DNA of 13,576 nt from JAAYAY01 sp964429355 (lineage in GTDB: Bacteria > Planctomycetota > Planctomycetia > Pirellulales > Thermoguttaceae), in assembly GCA_964429355.1 (NCBI GenBank), contig CAYSCH010000265.1, positions 1 through 13,576 on the forward strand, given 5' to 3'. A program made the position numbers and the translations under genes. Numbering within the stretch: position 1 is the stretch's first letter; every line of letters starts with the position of its first letter. The notes beneath the pieces were generated by a model. That model was not told where the DNA came from and made no database searches. It saw nothing but the letters and a program-made list of their open reading frames with translations. This document shows, one piece after another, positions 6,328-13,395 of the stretch.

Positions 6328-8343
6328 CTATTGTGTGGGAACCTCGGCCAACTGCTCCTGGATTGCCTGCCAGGCCATTTCCAGATCGCAGTGCGTGATG
6401 ACTTTTTCACCGACGCGGACACTCGGTCCCCGGTCGCACTTCTCGAAGCAGAAGGTTGCTTCCACGTCGACCTGATCCTGGAGCCCCTCGGTCTGGATGC
6501 GGCGGATGAGTCGTTCGAGCAGGGCCTGGGAGCCGCGGACGAAGCAACTTGTGCCCACGCAGACCGACACGCCGAGTTTTGGCGGGCGGTTGACGTCCTG
6601 GAAGACGAGGGTCTGGCCGCAGATCCGCCGCCGGCTCTGGTAGCTGGTGTGGAGGAGTTCATGGGCCGTGTGGCCGCCGACTTCGCCCAGTTCGCGCTGG
6701 TAGCATTCGGCCACGAGGTGGTTGTCCTGCGACTTGTGCAACTGGAGCATACGGTCGGCCTGGTAGAGTCCCTTGGCACGTTGCGAGCGAACCTCGATAT
6801 CCTTGGTGACCGGCTGGCCGGCACCGCCGACGCATCCGCCGGGGCAGGCCATCACCTCGATGAGGTCGTACTGGCACTGGCCGGCCCGGACCTCTTCGGC
6901 CAATTGGCGGGCATTGGCCAGCCCGTGGACGATGGCCAGACGCAGTTGTGTATCGGCCACGGAGACGGTCGCTTCGCGGCGGCCTTTCTGGCCGCGAACC
7001 TCTTCGAACTCGACACGATCGAGCTTTACCCCTTGGACCTTCTCGACCGCACAACGGAGAACGGCCTCGGTGACTCCTCCGGTCGTGCCGAAGATCACAC
7101 CCGCGCCGGTCTTGAAACCCATGGGCATATCGAGCGATTGCGGTTCGAGGTGTTCGAAGCGAAGCCCGGCTTCCTTGATCATACGGGCGAGTTCCTGGGT
7201 CGTGAGAACGTGGTCGACGTCGGGACGGCCGTCGGTGGCGAATTTGGGCAGCTTCGCCTCGTACTTCTTGGCCGTGCAGGGCATGATCGACACAACCACC
7301 AGGTTCTCCGGTGCCACATGGAGATGCGCCGGGAGCGTGCGCCGGGCGACGGCCCCGAACATCTGCTGGGGCGACTTGCAGCTCGACAGGTTGGGCAACA
7401 GCTCCGGATAGAATTGTTCCGCGAACTTGACCCAGCCGGGGCAGCAGGACGTGAACTGGGGCAGCCGCTCGCCCCGGGCGAAACGGCCAAGAAATTCGTT
7501 GGCCTCTTCCAGCACCGTGAGGTCGGCGGAGAAACAGGTGTCGTAGACCTGATCGAAACCGAGGGCCTTCATGGCGGCGGCGATACGGCCGATCTCGATG
7601 CTGCCCGGTTTGCCGCCGAACTCCTCGCCGAGGGCAACCCGTACGGCCGGGGCGATCTGGGCAACGACAACTTTCTGGGGATCCTCCAGGGCCCGCCAGA
7701 CCTCGTCGGTTTCGAACTTGGGCGTGAGGGCCCCGGTCGGGCAGACCGCGGCGCAGAGTCCGCAGTTGACGCATTCGACGTCGCTGAGTTGGTTATTGAA
7801 CGCGGGAGCGACACAGGCCATGGCCCCGCGATAGGCAAAGTCGATGGCCCCCACGCTCTGCACTTCGCTGCAGGCGCGGACGCAGTCGCCGCAGAGAATG
7901 CACTTGTTCGGGTCTCGAACGAGGGAGGGGGAAGAGCGGTCGACGGGCATGGGCTTGTGGGTCCGTTTGAAGCGGACTTCCTCGACCCCGAGGCGGTGGG
8001 CGAGTCGCTGCAGTTCGCAACTGGCGCTCTTGGCACAGGCCGTGCACTGCTGGTCGTGATTGGCCAGGAGCAGTTCCAGCGAGATCCGCCGCATCTGGCG
8101 AATCTCTTCCGAGTGAGTCCGCACAACCATGCCGGGTTCCGGAGCCATGGAGCAACTGGCGACGATCCCGCGGCCTTCGACCTCGACGAGGCAGAGGCGG
8201 CAGGCGCCGTAGATGCTCAATTCCGAATGGTAGCAGAACGTGGGAATATCGATCCCGGCCTTCCGAGCGACTTCAAGGATGTTGCGTTCACCCTCGATGG
8301 GAATCTGGCACCGGTCGATCGTGATAGTTGGCTGGCTGATCAT
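6328..8343 (-). CDS. hydA: Trimeric NAD(P)-linked [FeFe]-hydrogenase, catalytic subunit HydA
   Basis: HydA reduces protons to H2 (or the reverse) at the H-cluster. In HydABC complexes it does so with electrons from NADH and usually also reduced ferredoxin (electron bifurcation/confurcation) in the cytoplasm. Length 671 residues fits the T. maritima type. Domains: N-terminal [2Fe-2S] (Cys37/48/51/64); His-Cys [4Fe-4S] (His96, Cys100/103/109); two [4Fe-4S] (Cys148/151/154/158 and Cys191/194/197/201); and the H-cluster domain with L1 TSCCPGW (relay Cys300, ligand Cys301), L2 MPCTAKKYE (Cys356, Lys359, Glu362) and L3 ACPGGCVGG (Cys500, Cys504). A C-terminal thioredoxin-like [2Fe-2S] domain follows (Cys595/600/632/636). 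All catalytic residues are present. It is separated from hydB by 234 bases, unusual within an otherwise tight operon. Whether the complex bifurcates or is purely NADH-dependent cannot be settled from sequence. Confidence 0.96.
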   Translation of the reverse strand: MISQPTITIDRCQIPIEGERNILEVARKAGIDIPTFCYHSELSIYGACRLCLVEVEGRGIVASCSMAPEPGMVVRTHSEEIRQMRRISLELLLANHDQQCTACAKSASCELQRLAHRLGVEEVRFKRTHKPMPVDRSSPSLVRDPNKCILCGDCVRACSEVQSVGAIDFAYRGAMACVAPAFNNQLSDVECVNCGLCAAVCPTGALTPKFETDEVWRALEDPQKVVVAQIAPAVRVALGEEFGGKPGSIEIGRIAAAMKALGFDQVYDTCFSADLTVLEEANEFLGRFARGERLPQFTSCCPGWVKFAEQFYPELLPNLSSCKSPQQMFGAVARRTLPAHLHVAPENLVVVSIMPCTAKKYEAKLPKFATDGRPDVDHVLTTQELARMIKEAGLRFEHLEPQSLDMPMGFKTGAGVIFGTTGGVTEAVLRCAVEKVQGVKLDRVEFEEVRGQKGRREATVSVADTQLRLAIVHGLANARQLAEEVRAGQCQYDLIEVMACPGGCVGGAGQPVTKDIEVRSQRAKGLYQADRMLQLHKSQDNHLVAECYQRELGEVGGHTAHELLHTSYQSRRRICGQTLVFQDVNRPPKLGVSVCVGTSCFVRGSQALLERLIRRIQTEGLQDQVDVEATFCFEKCDRGPSVRVGEKVITHCDLEMAWQAIQEQLAEVPTQ

Positions 8344-8577
8344 GATGGGGCCCTACTGGAATAACCTTGTACGAGGCGGAACCTCGCGGCTTCGCAGAGT
8401 TCGAAATACGAAGCGCGAAATTCGAAACAAATCCAAATCATGCAGAACAAAGTTTGGGAACTCGATGGGCGGGATTGGCCGAGTTCGCAGGCAAGACACG
8501 GATGCAACCCGAGCGCGGGGCAAGCCCACGCGGCCATCTTCAGGACGACTATTTTTCCGCGGATCAAGCAAGGCCGT
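8344..8577. other. hydB-hydA intergenic spacer without a gene, carrying a repeat
   Basis: No coding frame here looks real. The minus strand contains TTCGAATTTCG and TTCGTATTTCG as direct 11-mers three bases apart (8400-8426). Nearer hydA there is a hairpin with a perfect 5-bp stem, CGAGG-N5-CCTCG (8372-8386). I found no convincing -35/-10 pair for hydA in the spacer. It could be a processing or attenuation region, or simply the site of a dispersed repeat. Confidence 0.6.
8400..8426. repeat. TTCG-rich tandem 11-mer repeat
   Basis: Read on the minus strand, two copies of TTCG[A/T]ATTTCG are separated by CGC, and the whole is bounded by TTCGAA palindromes. I recall similar TTCGAATTTCG strings as common intergenic repeats in planctomycete genomes; that part is memory, not shown by this window alone. 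Confidence 0.55.
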
Positions 8578-10500
8578 TTAGACGCCGACGACGGCATCGA
8601 AGCGGCAGACCTGGGCGCAAACGCCGCACTTGATGCATTTCTTGGGATCGATCGCGTGGGGCTGTTTCTTCTCGCCGCTGATCGCGCCGACGGGGCATTT
8701 CTTGGCGCAGACTGTGCAGCCCTTGCAGCGCTCGGCAAGGATTTCCGGGTTGAGGAGTGCTTTGCAGCGTCCGGCCGGACATCGCTTGTCGAACACGTGG
8801 GCCTCGATCTCCTCCTTGAAATGGCGCAGGGTGGCCAAGACCGGGTTGGGGGCCGTCTTGCCCAGGCCGCAGAGGGAACTCTTGCCGACGGCGGTCGCAA
8901 CCTGCTGGAGCAACTGGAGAGTCCTGGCTTCCCCCCGGCCTTCGATGATATCATCGAGAAGGGCCAGCATTTGCTTGGTGCCTTCGCGGCAGGGCACACA
9001 CTTGCCGCACGACTCGTTCTGGGTGAACTGCATGAAGAAGCGGGCCATCTGCACCATGCAGGTCTGCCGGTTCATGACCACGAGTCCTCCGGAGCCGACC
9101 ATGGCGCCGGCCTGGCGAAGGGAGTCGAAGTCGAGGGGCAGGTCGAGGTGCTTTTCGGTCAGGCAACCGCCCGACGGGCCACCGATCTGCACGGCCTTGA
9201 AGGCGTCGGGTGACACTTTTCCTGAGTTATCGAGCACACCGCCGCCAATGTCGAAGATGATCTTGCGGAGCGTGACGCCGAACGGAACCTCGATCAGGCC
9301 GGTGTTGGCAACATGCCCGGTGAGGGCAAAGGTCTTGGTTCCGGGCGAACCCTCGCTGCCGAGCTCCCGGTACTTCTCCGGCGAGTGGAGCAGGATCAGG
9401 GGGACCGAGGCCAGGGTTTCGACGTTGTTGATCACGGTCGGCTTGCCCCACAGACCGCTCTGGGCAGGGAACGGCGGCTTGGGGCGCGGCATGCCCCGTT
9501 GGCCTTCGATCGAGGCGATCAGGGCCGTTTCCTCGCCGCAGACGAACGCACCGGCGCCTTCCATCACATGGACGCGGAAAGACCGCCCCGAGCCGAAGAG
9601 GTCATCGCCGAGAAGGCCCAGGCGTTCGGCGTCGGCGACCGCCTTGCGGATGCGCTGGACGGCGAGCGGGTATTCCAGGCGAACGTAGACGTAACCTTCG
9701 TCGGCACCGATGGCGTGGGCGGCGATCATCATGCCTTCGATCACGGCATGGGGATTGCCTTCCATCACGCTGCGGTCCATGAAGGCCCCGGGGTCTCCTT
9801 CGTCGGCGTTGCAGATCACGTACTTCTTGTCGCCGGGCTGGGCGAGAGTCAGTTGCCATTTCCTGCCGGTGGGGAATCCGCCGCCGCCGCGTCCTCGGAG
9901 TCCGGCTCGGGCCACGTCGGCACAGACCGCTTCCGGCGTCATCTCGCAGAGAGCCTTGCGGGCAGCCTGGTAGCCGCGGGCATGGATGTATTCGCAAACA
10001 CTCTCTGGATCGAGCTGGCCGCAGGGCTTGAGGACGGTTCTCTGCTGGAGCTTGTAGAAGGGAATATCGTCGTGGCCGCGATGGGATTGGCCCGACCCGG
10101 GCTCCGTGTAGAGCAGCCGGTCGACGATCTCTCCATGCTGAAGGGTCCGTTCCACGATATCGTCGACATCGCCCGGCTGGACCCGCGTGTAGAGGATCCC
10201 CTCCGGCTCGATCGTCACGAGTGGCCCCATCTGGCAGAAACCCTGGCAGCCGCTCCGCGACAGGTGGACGTCGTGGGCCCGGTCATCTTTCAGCTCGATG
10301 GTCGTGACGGCATCGAGGCCGGCGGCCCGCAGTTTCTCTTTGAGGACGCGATGGACCTGGAGCGAGCCGTTGGCGACGCAGCCGGTACCCGCACAGATGA
10401 TGATGCGGCGGGCAATCCGCCCAGCCGACCGGCCGTAGTCGGCGGCAACGGTTGAAAGGGAAACCGTCTGGGAAAGGAGTGTTTCGTGGGCTGGGGCCAT
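8578..10500 (-). CDS. hydB: NAD(P)-linked [FeFe]-hydrogenase, flavin subunit HydB (NuoF-like)
   Basis: HydB carries FMN, binds NAD(H) and passes electrons to HydA. The 640 residues contain an N-terminal thioredoxin-like [2Fe-2S] domain (Cys36/41/85/89); the NuoF core with the FMN/NADH glycine motif GLRGRGGGGFPTGRKW (200-215), CNADEGDPGAFMDRS (230-244) and GEETALIASIEG; the NuoF [4Fe-4S] site SCGKCVPCREGT (Cys498/501/504) plus Cys544 in SLCGLGK; and a C-terminal two-[4Fe-4S] domain (Cys592/595/598/602 and Cys622/625/628/632). That matches the full HydB architecture rather than plain complex I NuoF. The ATG shares one base with the hydC stop (TAATG). A perfect AAGGAGG (10514-10508) lies within the last hydC codons, so the two genes are translationally coupled. 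Confidence 0.96.
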   Translation of the reverse strand: MAPAHETLLSQTVSLSTVAADYGRSAGRIARRIIICAGTGCVANGSLQVHRVLKEKLRAAGLDAVTTIELKDDRAHDVHLSRSGCQGFCQMGPLVTIEPEGILYTRVQPGDVDDIVERTLQHGEIVDRLLYTEPGSGQSHRGHDDIPFYKLQQRTVLKPCGQLDPESVCEYIHARGYQAARKALCEMTPEAVCADVARAGLRGRGGGGFPTGRKWQLTLAQPGDKKYVICNADEGDPGAFMDRSVMEGNPHAVIEGMMIAAHAIGADEGYVYVRLEYPLAVQRIRKAVADAERLGLLGDDLFGSGRSFRVHVMEGAGAFVCGEETALIASIEGQRGMPRPKPPFPAQSGLWGKPTVINNVETLASVPLILLHSPEKYRELGSEGSPGTKTFALTGHVANTGLIEVPFGVTLRKIIFDIGGGVLDNSGKVSPDAFKAVQIGGPSGGCLTEKHLDLPLDFDSLRQAGAMVGSGGLVVMNRQTCMVQMARFFMQFTQNESCGKCVPCREGTKQMLALLDDIIEGRGEARTLQLLQQVATAVGKSSLCGLGKTAPNPVLATLRHFKEEIEAHVFDKRCPAGRCKALLNPEILAERCKGCTVCAKKCPVGAISGEKKQPHAIDPKKCIKCGVCAQVCRFDAVVGV

Positions 10501-11012
10501 TACTTAACCTCCTTCGCGAGAATCTGGTCGACGATTGCAAGGGCTTTCTCGGGGGTCACCTGCCCGTGGACTTCGTCGTTGACGACCATTACGGGGGCCA
10601 GCCCGCAGGCTCCGAGGCACGAGACGGTTTCGACGGTGAAGAGCATGTCGTCGGTCGTGCTGTGCTGGGAATTCAGGCCGAGGCGGCCGTAAAGCGCTTC
10701 GAGAATACCGTGCGACCGTTTCACATGGCAGGCGGTGCCGTCGCAAAGGCGAAAGACGTATTTCCCCTTGGGTTGCAGGGTGAAGTGCGCGTAGAAGGTG
10801 GCGACGCCGAAGACCTTCGCCGGAGGAATTCCCAGCGACGTGGCCACGAAGGTCAGCACCTCCTCGGGAAGGTAGCGGTACTCATCCTGCACCTGCTGGA
10901 GAATTGGAATCAACTTGGCAGGGCTGCTCTGGTGGCGTTTGAGAATATCGCAGACTTTGGCAAAGTGCCGAATCTGGGCTGGTGTTTCTATGGAATCCGT
11001 GGCGGAAGGCAT
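10500..11012 (-). CDS. hydC: NAD(P)-linked [FeFe]-hydrogenase, small subunit HydC (NuoE-like)
   Basis: HydC is the 24-kDa-subunit-like thioredoxin-fold partner that holds a [2Fe-2S] cluster beside the HydB flavin. The 170 residues show the N-terminal helical part of NuoE with QQVQDEYRYLPEEVL and GIPPAKVFGVATFYAHF (61-77), then the cluster ligands Cys90 and Cys95 in CDGTACHVK and Cys132 and Cys136 in SCLGACGLAPVMVVN. Length and motifs are standard. ATG at 11012 is preceded by AGGAG with an 8-base spacer. The order hydC-hydB-hydA matches the T. maritima operon and, with overlapping hydB, argues for a three-subunit complex. Confidence 0.95.
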   Translation of the reverse strand: MPSATDSIETPAQIRHFAKVCDILKRHQSSPAKLIPILQQVQDEYRYLPEEVLTFVATSLGIPPAKVFGVATFYAHFTLQPKGKYVFRLCDGTACHVKRSHGILEALYGRLGLNSQHSTTDDMLFTVETVSCLGACGLAPVMVVNDEVHGQVTPEKALAIVDQILAKEVK

Positions 11013-11073
11013 GGACGGGGCTCCTCTCGATGTCCGGTGTCAACGGCTTGTGTCGGGCATTGTTCAATGGGCC

Positions 11074-11092
11074 GGTGCGGCCTGCGCGCACC
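11074..11092. other. Hairpin between rex and hydC
   Basis: GGTGCG-(7 nt)-CGCACC forms a perfect 6-bp stem in the 139-base rex-hydC gap. Just beside it, at 11058-11069, lies CATTG-TT-CAATG. No U-run follows, so this is not a clear terminator. It might tune read-through from rex into hydCBA or stabilise the hydC end of a processed transcript. Confidence 0.35.
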
Positions 11093-11151
11093 TTGAGCGC
11101 AGAAACCGCGTGGTGGCGAATAGAGATTGTCGAAACTGTTCCGTTATCTGC

Positions 11152-11772
11152 TTAGCGCTGCGACTGGAGCTGCCGGGTCAACCGGCTGGAGAGGGCCGCG
11201 AGGCTGCTCGACAGTCGCACGTCTTCGACGACGATTGCCGGAGGGACTTCCAGGGTTGCGGGGGTGTAGTTCCAGATCGCCCGAATTCCGGCGAGGATCA
11301 TGGCGTTGGTTGTCTCCTGGGCAACGGTGGCCGGCACCGTGAGGATGCCGATGAGGATGTGCATCCTCTGGGCCAGGTCGTGGAACGAATCCCAGTCGAG
11401 CACGGCCTTGCCGTGAATCGGGGTTCCTATCTTGGCCGGGTTGGTATCGAAGGCGGCGACGATATTGAGTCCGTTATCGCGAAAGCCGTCGTAACCGAGC
11501 AGGGCGCTTCCGNNNNNNNNNNTCCAACCGAGGAAGGACTCGATGGCGTCGATCAGTTCGGGAACCTGGTAGCCGACTTTGGGGCGACCGACGATTCCGG
11601 TGATGGCCAGATCTTTTCGGACCTGAACGGTACCGAATCCGAGGCTCTCGGAGATCTGTGTGCAGGAGACGAATTCGTGCCCATCGGCCCGCAGCTCTCG
11701 GAGCAATCGGAGGTAAAGCGGCAATCGTCGCACGCTTGGGATTGGAAAACCTTTCAGGGTATCGGTCGACAT
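11152..11772 (-). CDS. rex: Redox-sensing transcriptional repressor Rex (contains assembly gap)
   Basis: Rex dimers bind operators when NADH/NAD+ is low and release DNA when NADH rises. The 206-residue reading (four X from the gap) has the N-terminal winged helix with VRRLPLYLRLLREL (14-27), SCTQISESLGFGTVQVRKDL (36-55) and GRPKVGYQVPELI. The Rossmann domain follows, with VAAFDTNPAKIG (Asp109 is the expected ribose contact), ILTVPA (143-148) and NYTPATLEVP (168-177). Ten Ns replace the segment that should hold the first beta strand and GxGxxG. The family normally has about ten more residues there, so the real sequence is probably some 30 bases longer; the flanks stay in one frame, so I see no sign of a pseudogene. 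The start is ATG at 11772, with GGAG 9 bases upstream; an in-frame start at 11853 would add a 27-residue non-family extension. It is first in the operon before hydCBA. Confidence 0.92.
   Translation of the reverse strand: MSTDTLKGFPIPSVRRLPLYLRLLRELRADGHEFVSCTQISESLGFGTVQVRKDLAITGIVGRPKVGYQVPELIDAIESFLGWXXXXGSALLGYDGFRDNGLNIVAAFDTNPAKIGTPIHGKAVLDWDSFHDLAQRMHILIGILTVPATVAQETTNAMILAGIRAIWNYTPATLEVPPAIVVEDVRLSSSLAALSSRLTRQLQSQR
11513..11522. other. Assembly gap (10 N) inside rex
   Basis: Ten unknown bases fall exactly where Rex should encode its nucleotide-binding glycine motif. The family spacing between the conserved flanks (ESFLGW and GSALLGY) is larger than the four codons implied, so the gap length is probably a placeholder. 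Confidence 0.95.
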
Positions 11773-11781
11773 ACCATGTTT

Positions 11782-11785
11782 CTCC
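11782..11785 (-). promoter_or_regulatory. Ribosome binding site deciding the rex start
   Basis: GGAG on the minus strand lies 9 bases before ATG at 11772-11770, which gives a protein of normal Rex length. An ATG three bases closer to this site is out of frame. Confidence 0.55.
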
Positions 11786-11901
11786 GGCCTGAACCTTGTC
11801 TTGCCTGAATCCCTCGAGACGTCTCGCGCGCGGTCGCGAGCGGAGTTGCCCATCCGCGAGCCGAAGTCATCCTATCCCACACACGCTGTCTTGTACATTT
11901 C

Positions 11902-11952
11902 TTATCGATAACTCAATATCGATAATTTAGTATTTATTAGTCCTGGAGTCAA
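11902..11952 (-). promoter_or_regulatory. Predicted rex-hyd promoter with overlapping double-palindrome operator
   Basis: On the minus strand, TTGACT (11952-11947) and TAAATT (11929-11924) are separated by 17 bases. Overlapping the -10 box and covering the predicted start region is a 24-bp dyad (11902-11925) with 9-bp arms TTATCGATA / TATCGATAA and a 6-bp spacer. Each arm contains the 8-bp palindrome TATCGATA, and the palindrome centres are 14 bp apart. The position is ideal for repression. Autoregulation by Rex is the natural guess, but the site does not match the usual TTGTGA-N6-TCACAA Rex operator, so another regulator is possible. The predicted leader to the rex ATG is about 145 bases. 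Confidence 0.55.
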
Positions 11953-12037
11953 GTGTTTTCTACAGACGCGATGGCCAGATTCGACCCCCTTGTGCAAGTA
12001 GCGTGCTTAACTCCTTTTTGAGTAATTGTTTACGACT

Positions 12038-12182
12038 TGCTCTCTTCGCCTTGATCGTAAGCTTGCCAAGTGCCAGCACGCTCTTCCGCCGTAAGCCCGC
12101 GAATTACGGGAATGGCGACGGGAGATCATCGCTAGCAGTGACAGCGGTTGGCGGGGTTACGATCAAGGCCTGCTCTCTTCGC
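12038..12182. mobile_element. MITE-like element with terminal inverted and flanking direct repeats
   Basis: GCCTTGATCGTAA (12048-12060) is matched by its exact reverse complement at 12157-12169. The match resumes after a 4-base mismatch with GCCAA (12065-12069) against TTGGC (12148-12152), giving imperfect 22-bp terminal repeats (18 of 22). Immediately outside, TGCTCTCTTCGC is directly repeated at 12038-12049 and 12171-12182, overlapping the left inverted repeat by two bases. This is the layout of a roughly 123-bp non-autonomous element (about 12048-12170) with a target duplication of about 10-12 bp. It encodes no protein. It lies between the rex and padR promoters. A structured RNA is the alternative reading. 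Confidence 0.6.
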
Positions 12183-12275
12183 GCGCTCAGGGATGGTACG
12201 GGTGCCGGTTGTGGGAGGTCGATGCCGACGCCTGTCAGATGCCGGTGCCCTGCTGGAAGCCGCGCGAACCGGCTC

Positions 12276-12310
12276 TTGACGCTATTGTTTAGCTTGTCTA
12301 AAATAATCGC
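12276..12310 (+). promoter_or_regulatory. padR promoter, apparently leaderless, with overlapping dyad
   Basis: TTGACG (12276-12281) and TAAAAT (12299-12304) are 17 bases apart. The predicted start of transcription falls at or within a base or two of the ATG at 12311, and no Shine-Dalgarno sequence precedes it, so the mRNA is probably leaderless. TTTAG-CTTGT-CTAAA (12288-12302) is a perfect dyad spanning the spacer and the -10 box, a likely operator, perhaps for PadR itself. Confidence 0.65.
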
Positions 12311-12655
12311 ATGAGCGAGATTCAGGGAGACAAATTGCGAGGCCACCTGGAGGCGATGGTCCTCTCGGTGCTCGAGCGTGGTGACGCCCACGGGCTGGAG
12401 ATCATCCGTCGTCTGGAAGGGGCTGGTTGCGGACTGTTGCAGCTCAAGGAAGGCTCTCTCTATCCGGCCCTCTATCGGCTGGAAGCTGCCGGGAAGGTGG
12501 TCGTCGCACGCCAGGAGCAGGAACCGGGGAAACGCGGGGCGCCGCGGAGGATCTATCGGCTCACCCCCAAGGGGAAACGGGGCCTGACGAAAGAACGGGA
12601 AGAGTGGGCGGCCTTCGTCCAGGTCGTAGGCTCGATTGTGGGGGTACCGTCATGA
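12311..12655 (+). CDS. PadR-family transcriptional regulator
   Basis: The 114 residues form a single PadR winged-helix domain. It opens with LRGHLEAMVLSVLERGDAHGLEI, followed by the recognition-helix region KEGSLYPALYRLEAAGKV (46-63) and the wing with RGAPRRIYRLTPKGKR (75-90). It is of the short PadR type, without a long C-terminal dimerisation extension. These regulators commonly repress an adjacent membrane-protein gene in response to small molecules or envelope stress; the signal here is unknown. The stop overlaps the next start by four bases (ATGA), so the two form one operon. It is probably autoregulated through the dyad in its promoter. Confidence 0.9.
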   Translation: MSEIQGDKLRGHLEAMVLSVLERGDAHGLEIIRRLEGAGCGLLQLKEGSLYPALYRLEAAGKVVVARQEQEPGKRGAPRRIYRLTPKGKRGLTKEREEWAAFVQVVGSIVGVPS

Positions 12656-13395
12656 ACGACCAGGTCTTGAACGAGTTGAAGCAGGTTGTCGAACGGGTGG
12701 TGCGGCCCGTCCGCGCGGGCGATCTTCGGAAACTCCGGATGCGGGAGGAGCTGCTCGACCATCTGACGGCGATCTACGAAGAGGAGCTCCAGCGACTGGA
12801 AGAGTCGGCGGCGCTCGCACGGGCCAGGGAGCGGTTTGGTGATCCCAGCCAGTTGACCGATGAGCTTCGAGGGTCGGTTTCGGGACTGGAGCACTTCCGC
12901 TATTTGCTGGATCGGTATCGTTATCGCCCGGGGGAGCCGCTGCTGGGTTTCGCCTTGCGGCATCTGCTGCTCAGTCTTGGTGTCACAGTCGCCATGCTCC
13001 TGCTCGTGCTGCCAGTGACCTGGTTTCGGGGGCGGTTCGGCGATATGGGGATCATTCTGCACGTGTGTTGCGTGATGGGGCTATTTTGCGCAATTTTCTC
13101 CTGTGCCGTCACCTTTCTTGCCGAACAGATGGGTCAGATCCTTTGCGGCCGAGAGTCGCGGGCTCTCTCGCGAGCGATCCTTGGTTACAGCCTCGCGTCG
13201 CTCCTGGTGTTCCCTCTGGTAACCGCTTTCACTTACGGGGGGATGATGTTGAGCGTGGAGTCGACCTTGAGGGGATTCGTGCTCGGCTCAATGGCGGCGC
13301 CGGCTGCCCCCGTGTTCTTCTTGCTTCTGGGGCGGACGATGAAGGGCCAGATTTCTCGCGAGAACGAGTGGTCGGGGATCCAGATCCACGAGTAG
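12652..13395 (+). CDS. PadR-linked membrane protein with HAAS-like N-terminal domain
   Basis: This 247-residue protein has a helical cytoplasmic N-terminal domain (about 5-80), with LRKLRMREELLDHLTAIYEE and ARARERFGDPSQLTDEL. That is the pattern of the helical domain found in many membrane proteins encoded beside PadR regulators. Four hydrophobic segments follow at about 101-124, 132-156, 173-199 and 206-226, and a short charged tail. It contains no ATPase or enzymatic motif. The likely role is an integral membrane partner in the PadR-controlled pair; function is unknown. The start is ATG at 12652, overlapping the padR stop, with a G-rich stretch upstream. The frame is open further 5' to 12427, but that lies inside padR. 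Confidence 0.8.
   Translation: MNDQVLNELKQVVERVVRPVRAGDLRKLRMREELLDHLTAIYEEELQRLEESAALARARERFGDPSQLTDELRGSVSGLEHFRYLLDRYRYRPGEPLLGFALRHLLLSLGVTVAMLLLVLPVTWFRGRFGDMGIILHVCCVMGLFCAIFSCAVTFLAEQMGQILCGRESRALSRAILGYSLASLLVFPLVTAFTYGGMMLSVESTLRGFVLGSMAAPAAPVFFLLLGRTMKGQISRENEWSGIQIHE

Noticed and set aside
4573..8364. A 3.8-kb open frame on the + strand spanning hydS and hydA
   Set aside because: It is antisense to two genes whose FeS and H-cluster motifs are unambiguous. The translation shows only Ala/Gly/Asp/Val-rich low-information sequence without domains. Such long antisense frames arise from GC-rich third positions.
9313..10455. A 380-codon open frame on the + strand
   Set aside because: It is the antisense shadow of hydB, which carries all NuoF motifs.
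11051..11070. Rex operator upstream of hydC (TTGTGT ... GTTCAA)
   Set aside because: Only one half resembles TTGTGA and the other half matches poorly, so it is below what I would report as a site.
11773..11853. 27-residue N-terminal extension of Rex
   Set aside because: Rex proteins begin just before the RRLPLYLRLL helix. The extension is Arg/Asp-rich, and the internal ATG has a ribosome site.
12003..12314. 103-codon frame upstream of padR
   Set aside because: It runs through the MITE-like element and the padR promoter, starts at GTG without a ribosome site, and resembles no protein I know.
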